Origin: Deltaproteobacteria bacterium
GTDB lineage: Bacteria > Desulfobacterota_C > Deferrisomatia > Deferrisomatales > JACRMM01
NCBI GenBank assembly: GCA_016218905.1
Contig: JACRCS010000393.1
Coordinates: forward strand, 1-14,992
DNA: 14,992 nucleotides
Direction: 5' to 3'
Shown here: one piece after another, positions 1-7,541 of the stretch
Layout of the letters: every line of letters starts with the position of its first letter
How positions within the stretch are numbered: the first letter of the stretch is position 1
Notes under the pieces: generated by a model
What the model was told of the DNA's origin: nothing
The model's database searches: none
The model's input: the letters and a program-made list of their open reading frames with translations, nothing else
Program-made: the position numbers and the translations under genes

Positions 1-34
1 AGAGGGTCCGCTTGCCTCGGGGTCTTTGTGTCTC

Positions 35-1417
35 TCAGCGCTCGCTCATGGAGCGCAGCTGCTCGGAGGTGTAGTAGTCCTCTCGGAAGCGGGGGTCTTT
101 GGTCTCGACGAACCAGCGCAGGTCCTTGCCGACGCCGAGGACCGACTGGTCGCAGACGTACCGGCCGTTGGTCAGGTCGTATTGGACGAAGGGAGCGGTG
201 ACCATCGTCCCGCCGAGCTCCCAGGACGGGATCGGGTAGCTCTCCCGGACTTTCCAGAGGGTCCCCTTCGCGTCGTAGTCGTCTCCCACCAGCGCGAGCC
301 AGCTGTCCTCGTCCAGGTACAGGACCTTCCTCGGGGAGATGTGGCGCACGCCCTTCTTGACGGTTCCTTCGACCACCCAGACCCGGTGGAGCTCGTAGCG
401 CCGGGCCTTGGGCTCCAGGAACTGGGGGAGGAGCACGTTGTGGAGCTTGTTGCGGAAGTCGTACATCCCGAAGGAGTTGTAGGGGACGTAGAGCTCCTTC
501 TTCCCGACGATCTTCCAGTCGAAGCGATCCGGGTTCCCGTTGAAGATCCAGACGTCGTCGATGGTGTACTGGTTTTCGAAGCCGATCTGGGGCGAGTCGT
601 AGGTGTAGGTGGGCATCCGTCTCACCCGGCGCTGGCCGGGGAAGTAGTAGAGGGTCTCGTTCGCCTTATCGAAGAAGAACGTCGAGAAGACGGCTTGGCC
701 CGCCAGGGCCGGCGGAGAGACGTAGGTGAAGTAGATCGAGTAGATGATCCCGTGAGCGTCCTTCGGCGTGTTCGAGCCCTTCTTCGCCCAGGGCAAAAAG
801 AGGTGCTGCGGGCCGTGGGGTTCGATCCACTGGTTGCTGCCGGGCTTTGGGGAGGCGACGATGTTCGCCTCCGGCCACTCGGCGCCCACGCCCTGATAGC
901 GCAGGATGTGGTTCCACATCGCCTCGACGCCCTTCTGCGGGAAGGGGAAGGGGACGCCCGGGAGAACCGCGTCGGAGAGGTTCGAGCCGTCCGGCCCGAT
1001 CTTCGCGGCTCCGGCGGCGTTCTTCGCGATGTTCGCCTCGATCCAGTCGGGGAAGCTCGCGTTCCGGTGGCTCGGGTAGACGTCCATCCGGTAGCCCTTG
1101 GTCTGCTTGATGAACTGCACCTGACCGGGGCTCAGCTTGTCCGCGTACCTGTCCACGTTGGAGGCGTCGATGGAGAAGAGGGGCTTCTCGTCCTTGTGCT
1201 TCCAGTAGTCGCCGCGGAACTTCCCGTAGGCCCACCCGGAGAGCGGAACGTCCCTGCCTTCCCAGGTGGGGATCGTCCCGTCCTTGTTGCCCGCCTTCTC
1301 CGCGCCGACGGGGGTCAGGTCCTTGCCGAGCCGGGCCGCGTCCTGAGACGAGGCGGCCCAGGACGCCGGGGCCGTGGCTACCAGCGCCACGAGGAACAGG
1401 AGAGCTCTTCGGGTCAT
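35..1417 (-). CDS. DUF1329 family exported protein
   Basis: A 460-residue protein that I recognise as the DUF1329 family, whose members in Gram-negative bacteria are exported, usually 430-470 residues long, and of unknown biochemical role. They are often found near outer-membrane or catabolic genes. The N-terminus is a Sec signal peptide: MTRR, then a hydrophobic stretch to about residue 18, with likely cleavage after S-W-A at residue 21. The mature protein starts with the family-typical segment containing 'LTPVGAEKAGNKDGTIPTW', and is rich in Trp, Tyr and Asp, as expected for a beta-rich periplasmic or outer-membrane-associated protein. The ATG start at 1417 has GGAAGG about 5 nt upstream. 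It is the last gene of the minus-strand run, 83 nt after the permease, and may be co-transcribed with it. That gap holds a solitary CRISPR-like repeat. The family call is firm; a role linked to the neighbouring uptake and catabolism genes is inference. Confidence 0.85.
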   Translation of the reverse strand: MTRRALLFLVALVATAPASWAASSQDAARLGKDLTPVGAEKAGNKDGTIPTWEGRDVPLSGWAYGKFRGDYWKHKDEKPLFSIDASNVDRYADKLSPGQVQFIKQTKGYRMDVYPSHRNASFPDWIEANIAKNAAGAAKIGPDGSNLSDAVLPGVPFPFPQKGVEAMWNHILRYQGVGAEWPEANIVASPKPGSNQWIEPHGPQHLFLPWAKKGSNTPKDAHGIIYSIYFTYVSPPALAGQAVFSTFFFDKANETLYYFPGQRRVRRMPTYTYDSPQIGFENQYTIDDVWIFNGNPDRFDWKIVGKKELYVPYNSFGMYDFRNKLHNVLLPQFLEPKARRYELHRVWVVEGTVKKGVRHISPRKVLYLDEDSWLALVGDDYDAKGTLWKVRESYPIPSWELGGTMVTAPFVQYDLTNGRYVCDQSVLGVGKDLRWFVETKDPRFREDYYTSEQLRSMSER

Positions 1418-1449
1418 CAGTTCCTTCCTTTCCGTTGGTTTGTCTATTT

Positions 1450-1481
1450 ATTTCAACCCACGCGCCCACGCGGGGCGCGAC
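1450..1481 (-). repeat. Solitary type I-C-like CRISPR repeat
   Basis: Read on the minus strand this 32-bp element begins GTCGCGCCCCGCG and ends GGGTTGAAAT. It contains a perfect 7-bp stem, CGCGCCC / GGGCGCG, around a 5-nt loop. Length, GTCGC start, stem and the TTGAAA(C/T) end are the hallmarks of type I-C CRISPR repeats. From memory it differs from a common I-C repeat only near the end (GGGTTG for GGATTG, final T for C). There is only one copy in the window, with no spacer, leader or cas gene. It lies in the 83-nt gap between the permease and DUF1329 genes. Confidence 0.7.
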
Positions 1482-1500
1482 TGTCCGGGAGGAGCCGCCT

Positions 1501-2865
1501 TTACTGCGGTTCCGCGAAAGCGCCCTTTGCCAGGAGCTTCGTGAAGTCTTGCGACAGGACGGATCGGACCGCGAGGTAGACCACGCCCACGCCCATCCAG
1601 GCGAAGCCGACGACTCTCGCCGTGAGCGAGAGGCTCCACAGGATATACGCGCAGACGGCCAGGCCGAGGACGGGACAGACGACGTGCCGGACGAACTTCC
1701 CGCTCTTCTCCTTGAGGTAGTACTGGAAGATCACGGCCAAGTTGACGCAGATGAATCCGAAGAGGCCTCCGAACGTGACCATCTCCGAGAGCGTCGTCAT
1801 GCTGATGGTGAGCGCCCCGACCAGGCCGAGGACGGCCATGAAGAAGATGCTGTAGGTCGGGGTCTTGAACCTGGGGTGGAGGTGGGCGAAGAACCGGGCC
1901 GGGATCACCCCGTCCCGGCCCATGCCGAAGAGGAGCCGACTGGCGCTGGCCTGCCCGACCAGCGCCGTGGAGACGCCCGAGACGATGATCACCAGGGAGA
2001 CGAAGGTCTGCAGGGCCGCCCCGCCAACCTTCAAGGCCATGCCGAAGGCGGCCGTCTCCGGGTTCGGGAAAGCCTTCCAGTCCGGCGCGACGATCGTCCC
2101 GAAGTACGCCATCCCCAGGTAGATGATCGTCTGCACCACGCAGGCGAGGATGATCGCCGTACCTACCTGGCGCTGATCCTTGGCTTCCTCCGTCAGCGTC
2201 GTGATCGCGTCGAAACCCAGGTACGAGAGGACCGCCAGCGCCGAGCCGGAGACCACGGCGTTGAGCGAAAACTTCTTCGCGTTGTAGATCGCCGTCCACG
2301 AGAAGAGCTCGGCGTTGCCCGTCAGAGCGTACTTGATGGAGGCTGCGAAGAACGCGATCAGGGCGGCGATCATGAGGATGGTCATGATCGTGTTCGTCTT
2401 GGCCGCGAGCTCGACGCCCCGGATGTTGACGAAGGTGATGGGGACGACGTAGAGGAGCACCCATCCCCAGAACGGGATCGCCGGGACGAACTCGTGGGCG
2501 TAGAGCGCGCTCACGACGTAGAGCAGCATCGGGATGAGGACGTAGTCGAGGAGCATGACCCAGCCGGCCACGAAGCCCAACTTGGGGTGAACCGCCCGTT
2601 GCGTGTAGCTGTAGGTGGAGCCCGCGATGGGGAAGGCCCTCACCATCTGTCCGTAGGCGTAGGCCGTAAAGAGCATGGCCGCGAAGCCCAGCAGGTAGCA
2701 CAGGACGTTGTGGCCGTCGGACATCATCGCCATGATGCCGAAGAGGGTCATGCTCGACATCGGCGACATGAACACGATGCCGAAGACCACTAGGTCCCTC
2801 AAGCTGAGCGCCCGCTTCAGCTCCTGCTGATAGCCGAACGACTCGAGAGAGGCGGTCTCCTTCAC
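1501..2865 (-). CDS. APC-family amino acid/polyamine permease
   Basis: A 454-residue membrane protein of the amino acid-polyamine-organocation (APC) superfamily, probably a 12-helix proton symporter that imports an amino acid or amine. Visible family marks are a first helix with the substrate-binding glycine region (residues 24-47), the helix 2/3 segment 'RAFPIAGSTYSYTQRA' (77-91), the helix 6 region 'SYLGFDAITTLTEEAKD' (214-230), and the loop 'SASRLLFGMGRDGVIP' (307-322). It most resembles the putrescine-importer-like (PuuP/YhdG type) branch, but the substrate cannot be read from sequence. The start is GTG at 2865; the Shine-Dalgarno match (AAAGG) is weak and rather distant. It lies 27 nt after the aminotransferase stop, so the two are very likely one transcript, and the permease probably supplies the aminotransferase substrate. 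Confidence 0.9.
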   Translation of the reverse strand: MKETASLESFGYQQELKRALSLRDLVVFGIVFMSPMSSMTLFGIMAMMSDGHNVLCYLLGFAAMLFTAYAYGQMVRAFPIAGSTYSYTQRAVHPKLGFVAGWVMLLDYVLIPMLLYVVSALYAHEFVPAIPFWGWVLLYVVPITFVNIRGVELAAKTNTIMTILMIAALIAFFAASIKYALTGNAELFSWTAIYNAKKFSLNAVVSGSALAVLSYLGFDAITTLTEEAKDQRQVGTAIILACVVQTIIYLGMAYFGTIVAPDWKAFPNPETAAFGMALKVGGAALQTFVSLVIIVSGVSTALVGQASASRLLFGMGRDGVIPARFFAHLHPRFKTPTYSIFFMAVLGLVGALTISMTTLSEMVTFGGLFGFICVNLAVIFQYYLKEKSGKFVRHVVCPVLGLAVCAYILWSLSLTARVVGFAWMGVGVVYLAVRSVLSQDFTKLLAKGAFAEPQ

Positions 2866-2892
2866 GCGCGCCTGCCTTTCTTCAGCATCCCA

Positions 2893-4272
2893 TTAGACCT
2901 TCCGCAGCACGTCCGCGAGCACGTCGGTGGCGATGCGGCAGTGTTCGCGGGTGATGGTCAGGGGCGGCATGAATCGGAGGACGTTCCCGAAGCGCCCGCA
3001 GGGTACCATGATCACGCCCTTTTGGAGGAGGCCGACGACCACCTGGCCCACCCGCTCGGGGACCATGGGCTGCCGCGTCTCCTTGCTCTCCACGAGTTCT
3101 ATGCCGGTCATGAGGCCCCTGCCCCGCACCTCCCCGATGTAGGGCGTCTCCTCCGCGACCTCTTGGAGCCTCGCCTTCACCTCCTCGCCCACCTCGCCCG
3201 CGCGGGCGATCAGCTCGCCTCCGTTCTCCGTCAGGATGTCGATGTTCGTCATGGCGACCACGGCCGTGATCGCGTTGCCCGCCCAGGTGTTCGGCTGGGA
3301 GTTATCGGCGATCTTCGCCGCCAGGTCCGCCCTCATGGTGAGGCCGGCGCAAGGCATGTCGCCGCCCATTCCCTTGCCCCAGGTGAGCATGTCGGGGATC
3401 ACGGACGAGTGTTGGATCGCCCACATCTTGCCGGTCCGTCCGGCGCCGGCCTGGACCTCGTCGGCGATGAAGAGGGCGCCGTGTTTCTCGCACGCCTGCT
3501 TGACGATCTCCAGGTACCCCGGAGGGGGCGGGAGGTAGCCGCCCTCTCCCTGCTGCGCCTCGATGATCACCGCCCCCACGTCGTCCGCGCCAGTGTAAGG
3601 GGTGTTCAGGAGGTAGTCCACGTACTTGGCGCACTGGAGGTTGCACTCGGGGTGCGTCAGCCCGAAGCAGCACCGGTAGCAGTAGGGGTAGGGGGCGTGG
3701 ATGGCGCCGGGCATGAAGGGCCCGTAGCCCTTCCGGTACTGGTCTCCGGTCGTGAGCGAGTTCGCGCCGAGCCAGACGCCGTGGTAGGCGCCGTGGAAGG
3801 CGAGGATCTGGGTGCGGCCGGTGATCTTGCGGACGAACTTGATCGCCGTCTCGACGGCGCTGCTCCCGCTCTGGGTGAAGTAGGTGGCGCAGTTGCCGCG
3901 CAGCCCCTCCGGCATGACCTCGCAGACCTTCTCCGCCAGCTCGATCCGCTTGAGGTTGGTCGCGTCGATGGCGTGGATCAGGCGCCCGAGCTGCCCCTCG
4001 ATGGCGGCGATGACCCGCGGGTGGAGCCGCCCCACCGAGTTCACGGCCACGCCGGCCGTGATGTCGATGTAGACGTTGCCGTCCGGGTCCTTCACGGTGC
4101 TCCCCATCCCCTCGGAGTAGACCATCGGGAACCGCCCCGCCCCCCGGGCCAGGCTCTCGTGCCGGAACGACCGGTCGAGCGCCTTCTTCATCTCGGGCCC
4201 GGGGACCTCGGACGTGACGATGCAGGGAGCGTTGGGGTAGGAGAGTTTGGCGAGTTCGGCTTCGGAGATCAC
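2893..4272 (-). CDS. Class III (omega) aminotransferase, PLP-dependent
   Basis: A 459-residue fold-type I class III aminotransferase of the GABA/acetylornithine/omega-amino acid group, transferring an amino group to a 2-oxo acid. The PLP site is clear: 'QSGSSAVE' phosphate-binding loop (134-141), aromatic stacking 'AYHG' (Tyr163), 'IADEVQAGAGRTG' with Asp271 contacting the pyridine nitrogen, and Schiff-base Lys300 in 'TWGKGMGGDMP'. A Cys-rich insert (Cys198, 201, 202, 210, 214 in 'YCYRCCFG...ECNLQC') sits where some family members carry a conserved cysteine cluster; it could bind metal or an Fe-S cluster, which is inference. I start at GTG 4272 because AGAGGTG lies 4 nt upstream; a GTG at 4308 would add 12 residues but has no well-placed ribosome site. 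It is followed by the permease and preceded by ald, which would recycle alanine if pyruvate is the acceptor. The exact substrate is unknown. Confidence 0.9.
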   Translation of the reverse strand: MISEAELAKLSYPNAPCIVTSEVPGPEMKKALDRSFRHESLARGAGRFPMVYSEGMGSTVKDPDGNVYIDITAGVAVNSVGRLHPRVIAAIEGQLGRLIHAIDATNLKRIELAEKVCEVMPEGLRGNCATYFTQSGSSAVETAIKFVRKITGRTQILAFHGAYHGVWLGANSLTTGDQYRKGYGPFMPGAIHAPYPYCYRCCFGLTHPECNLQCAKYVDYLLNTPYTGADDVGAVIIEAQQGEGGYLPPPPGYLEIVKQACEKHGALFIADEVQAGAGRTGKMWAIQHSSVIPDMLTWGKGMGGDMPCAGLTMRADLAAKIADNSQPNTWAGNAITAVVAMTNIDILTENGGELIARAGEVGEEVKARLQEVAEETPYIGEVRGRGLMTGIELVESKETRQPMVPERVGQVVVGLLQKGVIMVPCGRFGNVLRFMPPLTITREHCRIATDVLADVLRKV

Positions 4273-4338
4273 GGAGCACCTCTTTTGAGAGTGTGGGCTG
4301 TTAGTCACTCGCTATCAGCAACCTCTGGCCTGCTGGTC

Positions 4339-4375
4339 ATGGGACTTATGAGACTTATGGGACTTATGGAAGTCC
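4339..4375. repeat. 9-bp tandem repeat with terminal hairpin
   Basis: Three direct 9-bp units, ATGGGACTT, ATGAGACTT, ATGGGACTT (4339-4365), are followed by ATGGAAGTCC. The last unit plus this tail forms the hairpin GGACTT-ATGG-AAGTCC (4360-4375). It lies between ald and the aminotransferase gene. There is no T-run, so it does not look like a standard terminator. Confidence 0.8.
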
Positions 4376-4415
4376 TATGAATGCCAGAGCTCTTGAGCTT
4401 CTAACCGGTCTAGTC

Positions 4416-4457
4416 CTAACCGCTAACCGCTAACAGCTAACCGCTGATAGCTAATTG
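4416..4457. repeat. 7-bp tandem repeats overlapping the ald stop
   Basis: Six heptads in perfect phase: CTAACCG, CTAACCG, CTAACAG, CTAACCG, CTGATAG, CTAATTG. A seventh CTAACCG lies just before at 4401-4407. The array runs into the 3' end of ald: the last codons of the protein (...QLAISG) and its TAG stop (4437-4439) are written by the repeat. Confidence 0.85.
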
Positions 4458-5555
4458 CTGCTCGACGCAGTCGAGCCCGAACGCCTCGGCCACGGGGCCG
4501 CAGGTGAGCTCTCCCTCACAGACGTTCAGGCCCTTTTTCAGCCCCGGATCGTCGGCGAGCGCGCGGCGCCAGCCCTTGTCCGCCAGCGTCACCGCGTACC
4601 GGGAGGTCGCGTTCGTGAGCGCTACCGTAGAAGTGTACGGCACGGCCCCGGGCATGTTGGCCACGCAGTAGTGGACGACCCCTTCCTCCACGTACGTCGG
4701 CGCCTGGTGGGTGGTGGGGTGGGTGGTCTCCGCGCAGCCGCCCTGATCCACGGAGATGTCGACCAGGGCCGAGCCCTTCGGCATCCTCCGGAGGAGATCG
4801 CGCGAGATCAGCTTCGGCGCCCTCGCGCCGGGAATCAGGACCGAGCCGACGACGAGATCGCTCTCGGTGCACTTCGCCTCGACGTCCGAGGGGTTCGAGT
4901 AGAGGGTCTCCACTCGGCCGCCGGTGGTGTCCCGGATGTAGGTGAGCCTCCGTTGGTTGACGTCGAAGATCGAGACCCGGGCGCCCATCCCTGCGGCGAC
5001 CAGGGCGGCCGCGAGCCCGGCAGTGCCGCCCCCGATCACGGTGACCCGCGCCGCCCTCACGCCCGGGACGCCCGAGAGGAGGATGCCCCGGCCGCCGCTC
5101 TTCGCCTCGAGACAGAGGGCGCCCGCCTGGACCGAGAGCGCGCCGGCCACCTCGCTCATGGGGGCGAGGAGCGGAAGGTAGCCGTCCTCCAGTTGAACCG
5201 TCTCGTAGGCGATCCCGACGACGCGCTTGGCCAGGAGGGTCTCCGTCAGGTTCCGGTCCGCGGCCAGGTGGAGGTACGTGAAGAGGACCTGACCCGGCTT
5301 CATGGAGTCGAACTCCGGGGCGATCGGCTCCTTCACCTTCAAGACCAGGTCGGCCTCGCCCCAGACGTCTTCGGGGCGGTCGACGAGGACCGCGCCGGCA
5401 GTGAGGTAGGCTTCGTCCGAAAACCCGGCCCCCAGCCCCGCCCGAGCCTCCACGAAGACCCGGTGGCCGTGCCCGGCGAGAGCCCTCGCGAGAGCGGGTG
5501 TGCAGGCGACCCGTTTCTCCCCGGCCTTGATCTCCCTCGGCACCCCGATCTTCAT
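4437..5555 (-). CDS. ald: Alanine dehydrogenase (NAD-dependent)
   Basis: A 372-residue L-alanine dehydrogenase, which converts alanine, NAD+ and water to pyruvate, ammonium and NADH, or the reverse. Length matches the family (about 370). All classical active-site residues fall at the usual positions: Arg15 (GEKRVA), Lys75 (VLKVKEP), His96 (TYLHLA) and Asp270 (DISVDQGG). The NAD-binding Rossmann motif 'VIGGGTAGLAAA' is at 173-184, ending in the adenosine-ribose Asp198 (SIFD). The N-terminus 'MKIGVPREIKAGEKRVA' fixes the ATG at 5555, backed by AGAGAGGA about 5 nt upstream; the open frame continues to 5705 but has no family homology there. A shared operator-like dyad and promoter lie upstream (5619-5666). 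The C-terminal few residues are encoded by a heptad repeat and are probably not conserved. With the downstream aminotransferase it can regenerate pyruvate from alanine. Confidence 0.96.
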   Translation of the reverse strand: MKIGVPREIKAGEKRVACTPALARALAGHGHRVFVEARAGLGAGFSDEAYLTAGAVLVDRPEDVWGEADLVLKVKEPIAPEFDSMKPGQVLFTYLHLAADRNLTETLLAKRVVGIAYETVQLEDGYLPLLAPMSEVAGALSVQAGALCLEAKSGGRGILLSGVPGVRAARVTVIGGGTAGLAAALVAAGMGARVSIFDVNQRRLTYIRDTTGGRVETLYSNPSDVEAKCTESDLVVGSVLIPGARAPKLISRDLLRRMPKGSALVDISVDQGGCAETTHPTTHQAPTYVEEGVVHYCVANMPGAVPYTSTVALTNATSRYAVTLADKGWRRALADDPGLKKGLNVCEGELTCGPVAEAFGLDCVEQQLAISG

Positions 5556-5618
5556 GGCTTCCTCTCTTCCGGCTCCCCAAGCCAGTCCGACGCGGGGTGC
5601 CGGCATATACGTGTGACG

Positions 5619-5666
5619 ATGGTAACGAAGGCATGGAGCAAACACAATTCTACGAAAGTAGTATTC
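5619..5666 (-). promoter_or_regulatory. ald promoter with 22-bp dyad operator
   Basis: On the plus strand the dyad core reads AATTCTACGAAAGTAGTATT (5646-5665), i.e. AATnCTAC-N4-GTAGnATT. Reading the minus strand, it is directly followed by a -35-like TTGTGT (5647-5642, overlapping the operator end), a 17-nt spacer and a -10-like TACCAT (5624-5619). The predicted transcript starts near 5612, about 57 nt before the ald ATG. The same element at the same offset precedes moaF. Operator overlapping the -35 box is the usual layout for activation by LuxR/FixJ-type proteins; binding by the local LuxR gene product is inference. Confidence 0.65.
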
Positions 5667-5849
5667 CCTCTCCTTCGCCGCGCCGGCGGGCGAGGTGTTC
5701 GGCAAAGCTCAAGGCGTCTCGACAGTTGCCGGCTCCGGGCGGCTCTCATTCCGCCCCCTATCGGTCCGGCGTAGGCCTGTTGCGGCTCGTTCCGATCCGG
5801 CCTCGGCTCGTGAAATGCAAACATCCGTTATCCAGCAGAAGCTGGCCAC

Positions 5850-6641
5850 TCAGGCGGACCAGGAGAAGGCGAGGGTCGGAACGTCGACGATCGTGGAGCC
5901 GCCGTCGGCGGGCAGGACCGCGCCCGTAACGATCGAGGCCTCCTCCGACGCGAGGAACCGGCAGACGGCGGCGATCTCGTCGGGGCTCGCCGGCCGGCGC
6001 AGCGGCACCTCGCACGTGGCGACGGCGTAGGCCTCCTCGAGGGAGATCCCGTTTCGCTCCATCAGCGGCAGCATCTCCTCGTCGGCCATGGGCGTCCGGA
6101 CCCATCCCGGGCAGACGGCGTTCACGCGGACGCCCCGCGGCCCGTAGTCCCGGGCGAGGGAGCGGGTCAGCCCGATGAGCGCGTGCTTGGCGGTCGTGTA
6201 GCCGCAGACTTCCGGGCCCGCGGCCAGGCCGGCGATGGAGGAGACGATGACGATCGCTCCCCGCCGGGCGAGCAGGGACGGCAGCGCCTCCCGGGCGGAG
6301 ACGAAGGCACTCGTGAGATTCGCGCGCAAGCACGCCTCCCACGACGCGTCGTCGGTCTCGAGGGCGCTCCCGTTGCCGAGCCCTCCCGCGCAGGCGATCA
6401 GCGCGTCCAGGCCCCCGTGGCGCTCCAGGACGAGCTCCAGGGCCCGACGCACCTCGGCGTCCCGAGACGCATCGCCCGTAAGGGCAATTCCGCCGATCTC
6501 CGCGGCGACCCGCTCGACTGGCCCGCTCCGCCGCCCCATCACGGCGACGTGGGCGCCTTCCGAGGCGAACCGCCGCGCGCACGCCTCGCCGATCCCGGTC
6601 CCTCCCCCGGTGATGAGGACGACCTTGTTCCGAAGGCTCAT
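5850..6641 (-). CDS. SDR family NAD(P)-dependent oxidoreductase
   Basis: A 263-residue classical short-chain dehydrogenase/reductase, cytosolic, oxidising an alcohol or reducing a carbonyl. The cofactor motif is TGGGTGIG at 11-18, followed by a basic 'GRRSG' (36-40) that suggests NADP or dual preference. The usual NNAG motif is changed to 'ACAGG' (83-87). The catalytic tetrad is Asn108, Ser134/Ser135 (IVIVSSIAG), Tyr148 and Lys152 (YTTAK). 'PGWVRTPM' (178-185) and the C-terminal 'VTGAVLPADGG' segment are also typical. It ends hydrophobic and short, normal for the family. Its ATG at 6641 overlaps the moaF stop by 4 nt (ATGA), so the pair is translationally coupled and probably works on one substrate or pathway. 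The substrate cannot be assigned; SDR names are not reliable by sequence alone. Confidence 0.93.
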   Translation of the reverse strand: MSLRNKVVLITGGGTGIGEACARRFASEGAHVAVMGRRSGPVERVAAEIGGIALTGDASRDAEVRRALELVLERHGGLDALIACAGGLGNGSALETDDASWEACLRANLTSAFVSAREALPSLLARRGAIVIVSSIAGLAAGPEVCGYTTAKHALIGLTRSLARDYGPRGVRVNAVCPGWVRTPMADEEMLPLMERNGISLEEAYAVATCEVPLRRPASPDEIAAVCRFLASEEASIVTGAVLPADGGSTIVDVPTLAFSWSA

Positions 6642-7480
6642 CGCTCATCCCGGGGGGGCTGCCGCGGCGTCACGTTCAGCAGCCGAGCGCGCGCGCCGAC
6701 GGTGAAGTTCGAGACCGTCCCGAAGTCGCCGCCCCGATAGCCGAGGATCTTTCCCGTGGTCTTCATCTGCTGGAGGTCGACGACCACGGCCCCGAGCGTC
6801 GGGACGACCTTCTCCCGCCAGACGAAGAGGTAGAGTTCGTCCGCGAGCTTGAGACAGTGGCAACGGTCCGTGTCGGCGAGTCCCCTCTCCGAACCGAGGA
6901 GGCAGTGCCAGGTGTAGAGGTTCTCGTTCAGGTAGACGTGCTCGTAGCGCTCGGTGGGGCTGTAGGTGTACTCGACGTGCCTTCCCACGAGCTCGTCCGT
7001 GGGACGGTGGCGGGGGGTCTCCGCGGTGAAGGCCCGGCCGACGGCGCCGCTGAGGAAGGTCGCGGCGACGCTTGTGAGCTCCTTGCCCTGTTCGAGTCGG
7101 TCCAGGAGGGATTGCCTCGCTTCCCCCTCCGTGGGCAGCCGCCCGATGAGCGCCGTTACCACCCCTCGTGAGAGGTCGACGACGAGGCTCATCGCCGTCC
7201 CCGCCTGGGAGCTCACGACGAAGTCGACGAAGTAGATGCCGTCGCGCACTTCGAACGCGCAGTACGCCTCCTCCCTGAGATCGCCGGGAGGAGAGGGGTC
7301 CACGCGGTTCCAGAAGAGCTTCCGATCCGTCGCGAACCGGCAGTCCATGGTCCAGCCGTTCTCGAAACCGAACCGGAACGACCGACCGGCCAGTTCTCCG
7401 GTCAGCGGGCTCGCGTTCGTCTCCGGTGTGAACGCGTCCTCGAGCTCCCCTACGGAAATCCACGACAGCGGCTGGCTCAC
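6638..7480 (-). CDS. MoaF-family protein (MoaF N- and C-domains)
   Basis: A 280-residue protein of the MoaF family, recognised by the N-terminal 'ISVGELEDAFTPETN' and 'FENGW' (39-43) and by the strongly conserved C-terminal block around 'LNENLYTWHCLLG', 'GLADTDRCHCLKL' and 'LYLFVWREKVVPTLGAVV' (184-233). Two related domains cover about 1-130 and 140-262. The family was named from a molybdopterin-linked gene cluster, but its biochemical role is not established; there are no molybdenum-cofactor genes here, so I do not assign that function. I start at GTG 7480: GGAGGGAG lies about 8 nt upstream and the protein then begins like its relatives. An in-frame ATG at 7543 falls inside the predicted -10 box and the upstream residues show no family similarity. 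It overlaps the SDR start by 4 nt and sits next to a LuxR-type regulator. Confidence 0.85.
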   Translation of the reverse strand: MSQPLSWISVGELEDAFTPETNASPLTGELAGRSFRFGFENGWTMDCRFATDRKLFWNRVDPSPPGDLREEAYCAFEVRDGIYFVDFVVSSQAGTAMSLVVDLSRGVVTALIGRLPTEGEARQSLLDRLEQGKELTSVAATFLSGAVGRAFTAETPRHRPTDELVGRHVEYTYSPTERYEHVYLNENLYTWHCLLGSERGLADTDRCHCLKLADELYLFVWREKVVPTLGAVVVDLQQMKTTGKILGYRGGDFGTVSNFTVGARARLLNVTPRQPPRDER

Positions 7481-7541
7481 TTGGGCTCTCCCTCCGGGGA
7501 CCGAGACTCGCACGAGATGCGCTCGCCTTTCGCGCGAACCC

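Noticed and set aside
1450..1481. A CRISPR array
   Set aside because: Only one repeat is present, with no second copy or spacer within the window, so it is reported as an orphan repeat and not an array.
26..1579. Long plus-strand ORF (517 codons) antisense to the DUF1329 gene
   Set aside because: It mirrors a well-recognised protein with a signal peptide on the minus strand; its translation is low-complexity and V/D/R/G-rich, as expected from the antisense of a high-GC gene. Its tail also reads through the CRISPR-like repeat.
2941..4380. Long plus-strand ORF antisense to the aminotransferase
   Set aside because: Antisense shadow of a gene with full PLP motifs; no domain recognised. The same applies to 4455-5774, 7848-8969 and 8701-9894.
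5556..5705. Longer N-terminus for alanine dehydrogenase
   Set aside because: The extra 50 residues are not part of the family and cross the promoter and dyad; the ATG at 5555 gives the exact family start.
5832..5845. Hairpin CCAGC-AGAA-GCTGG after the SDR gene as a terminator
   Set aside because: The stem is only 5 bp and no T-run follows on the minus strand; the rest of 5706-5849 shows no clear feature.
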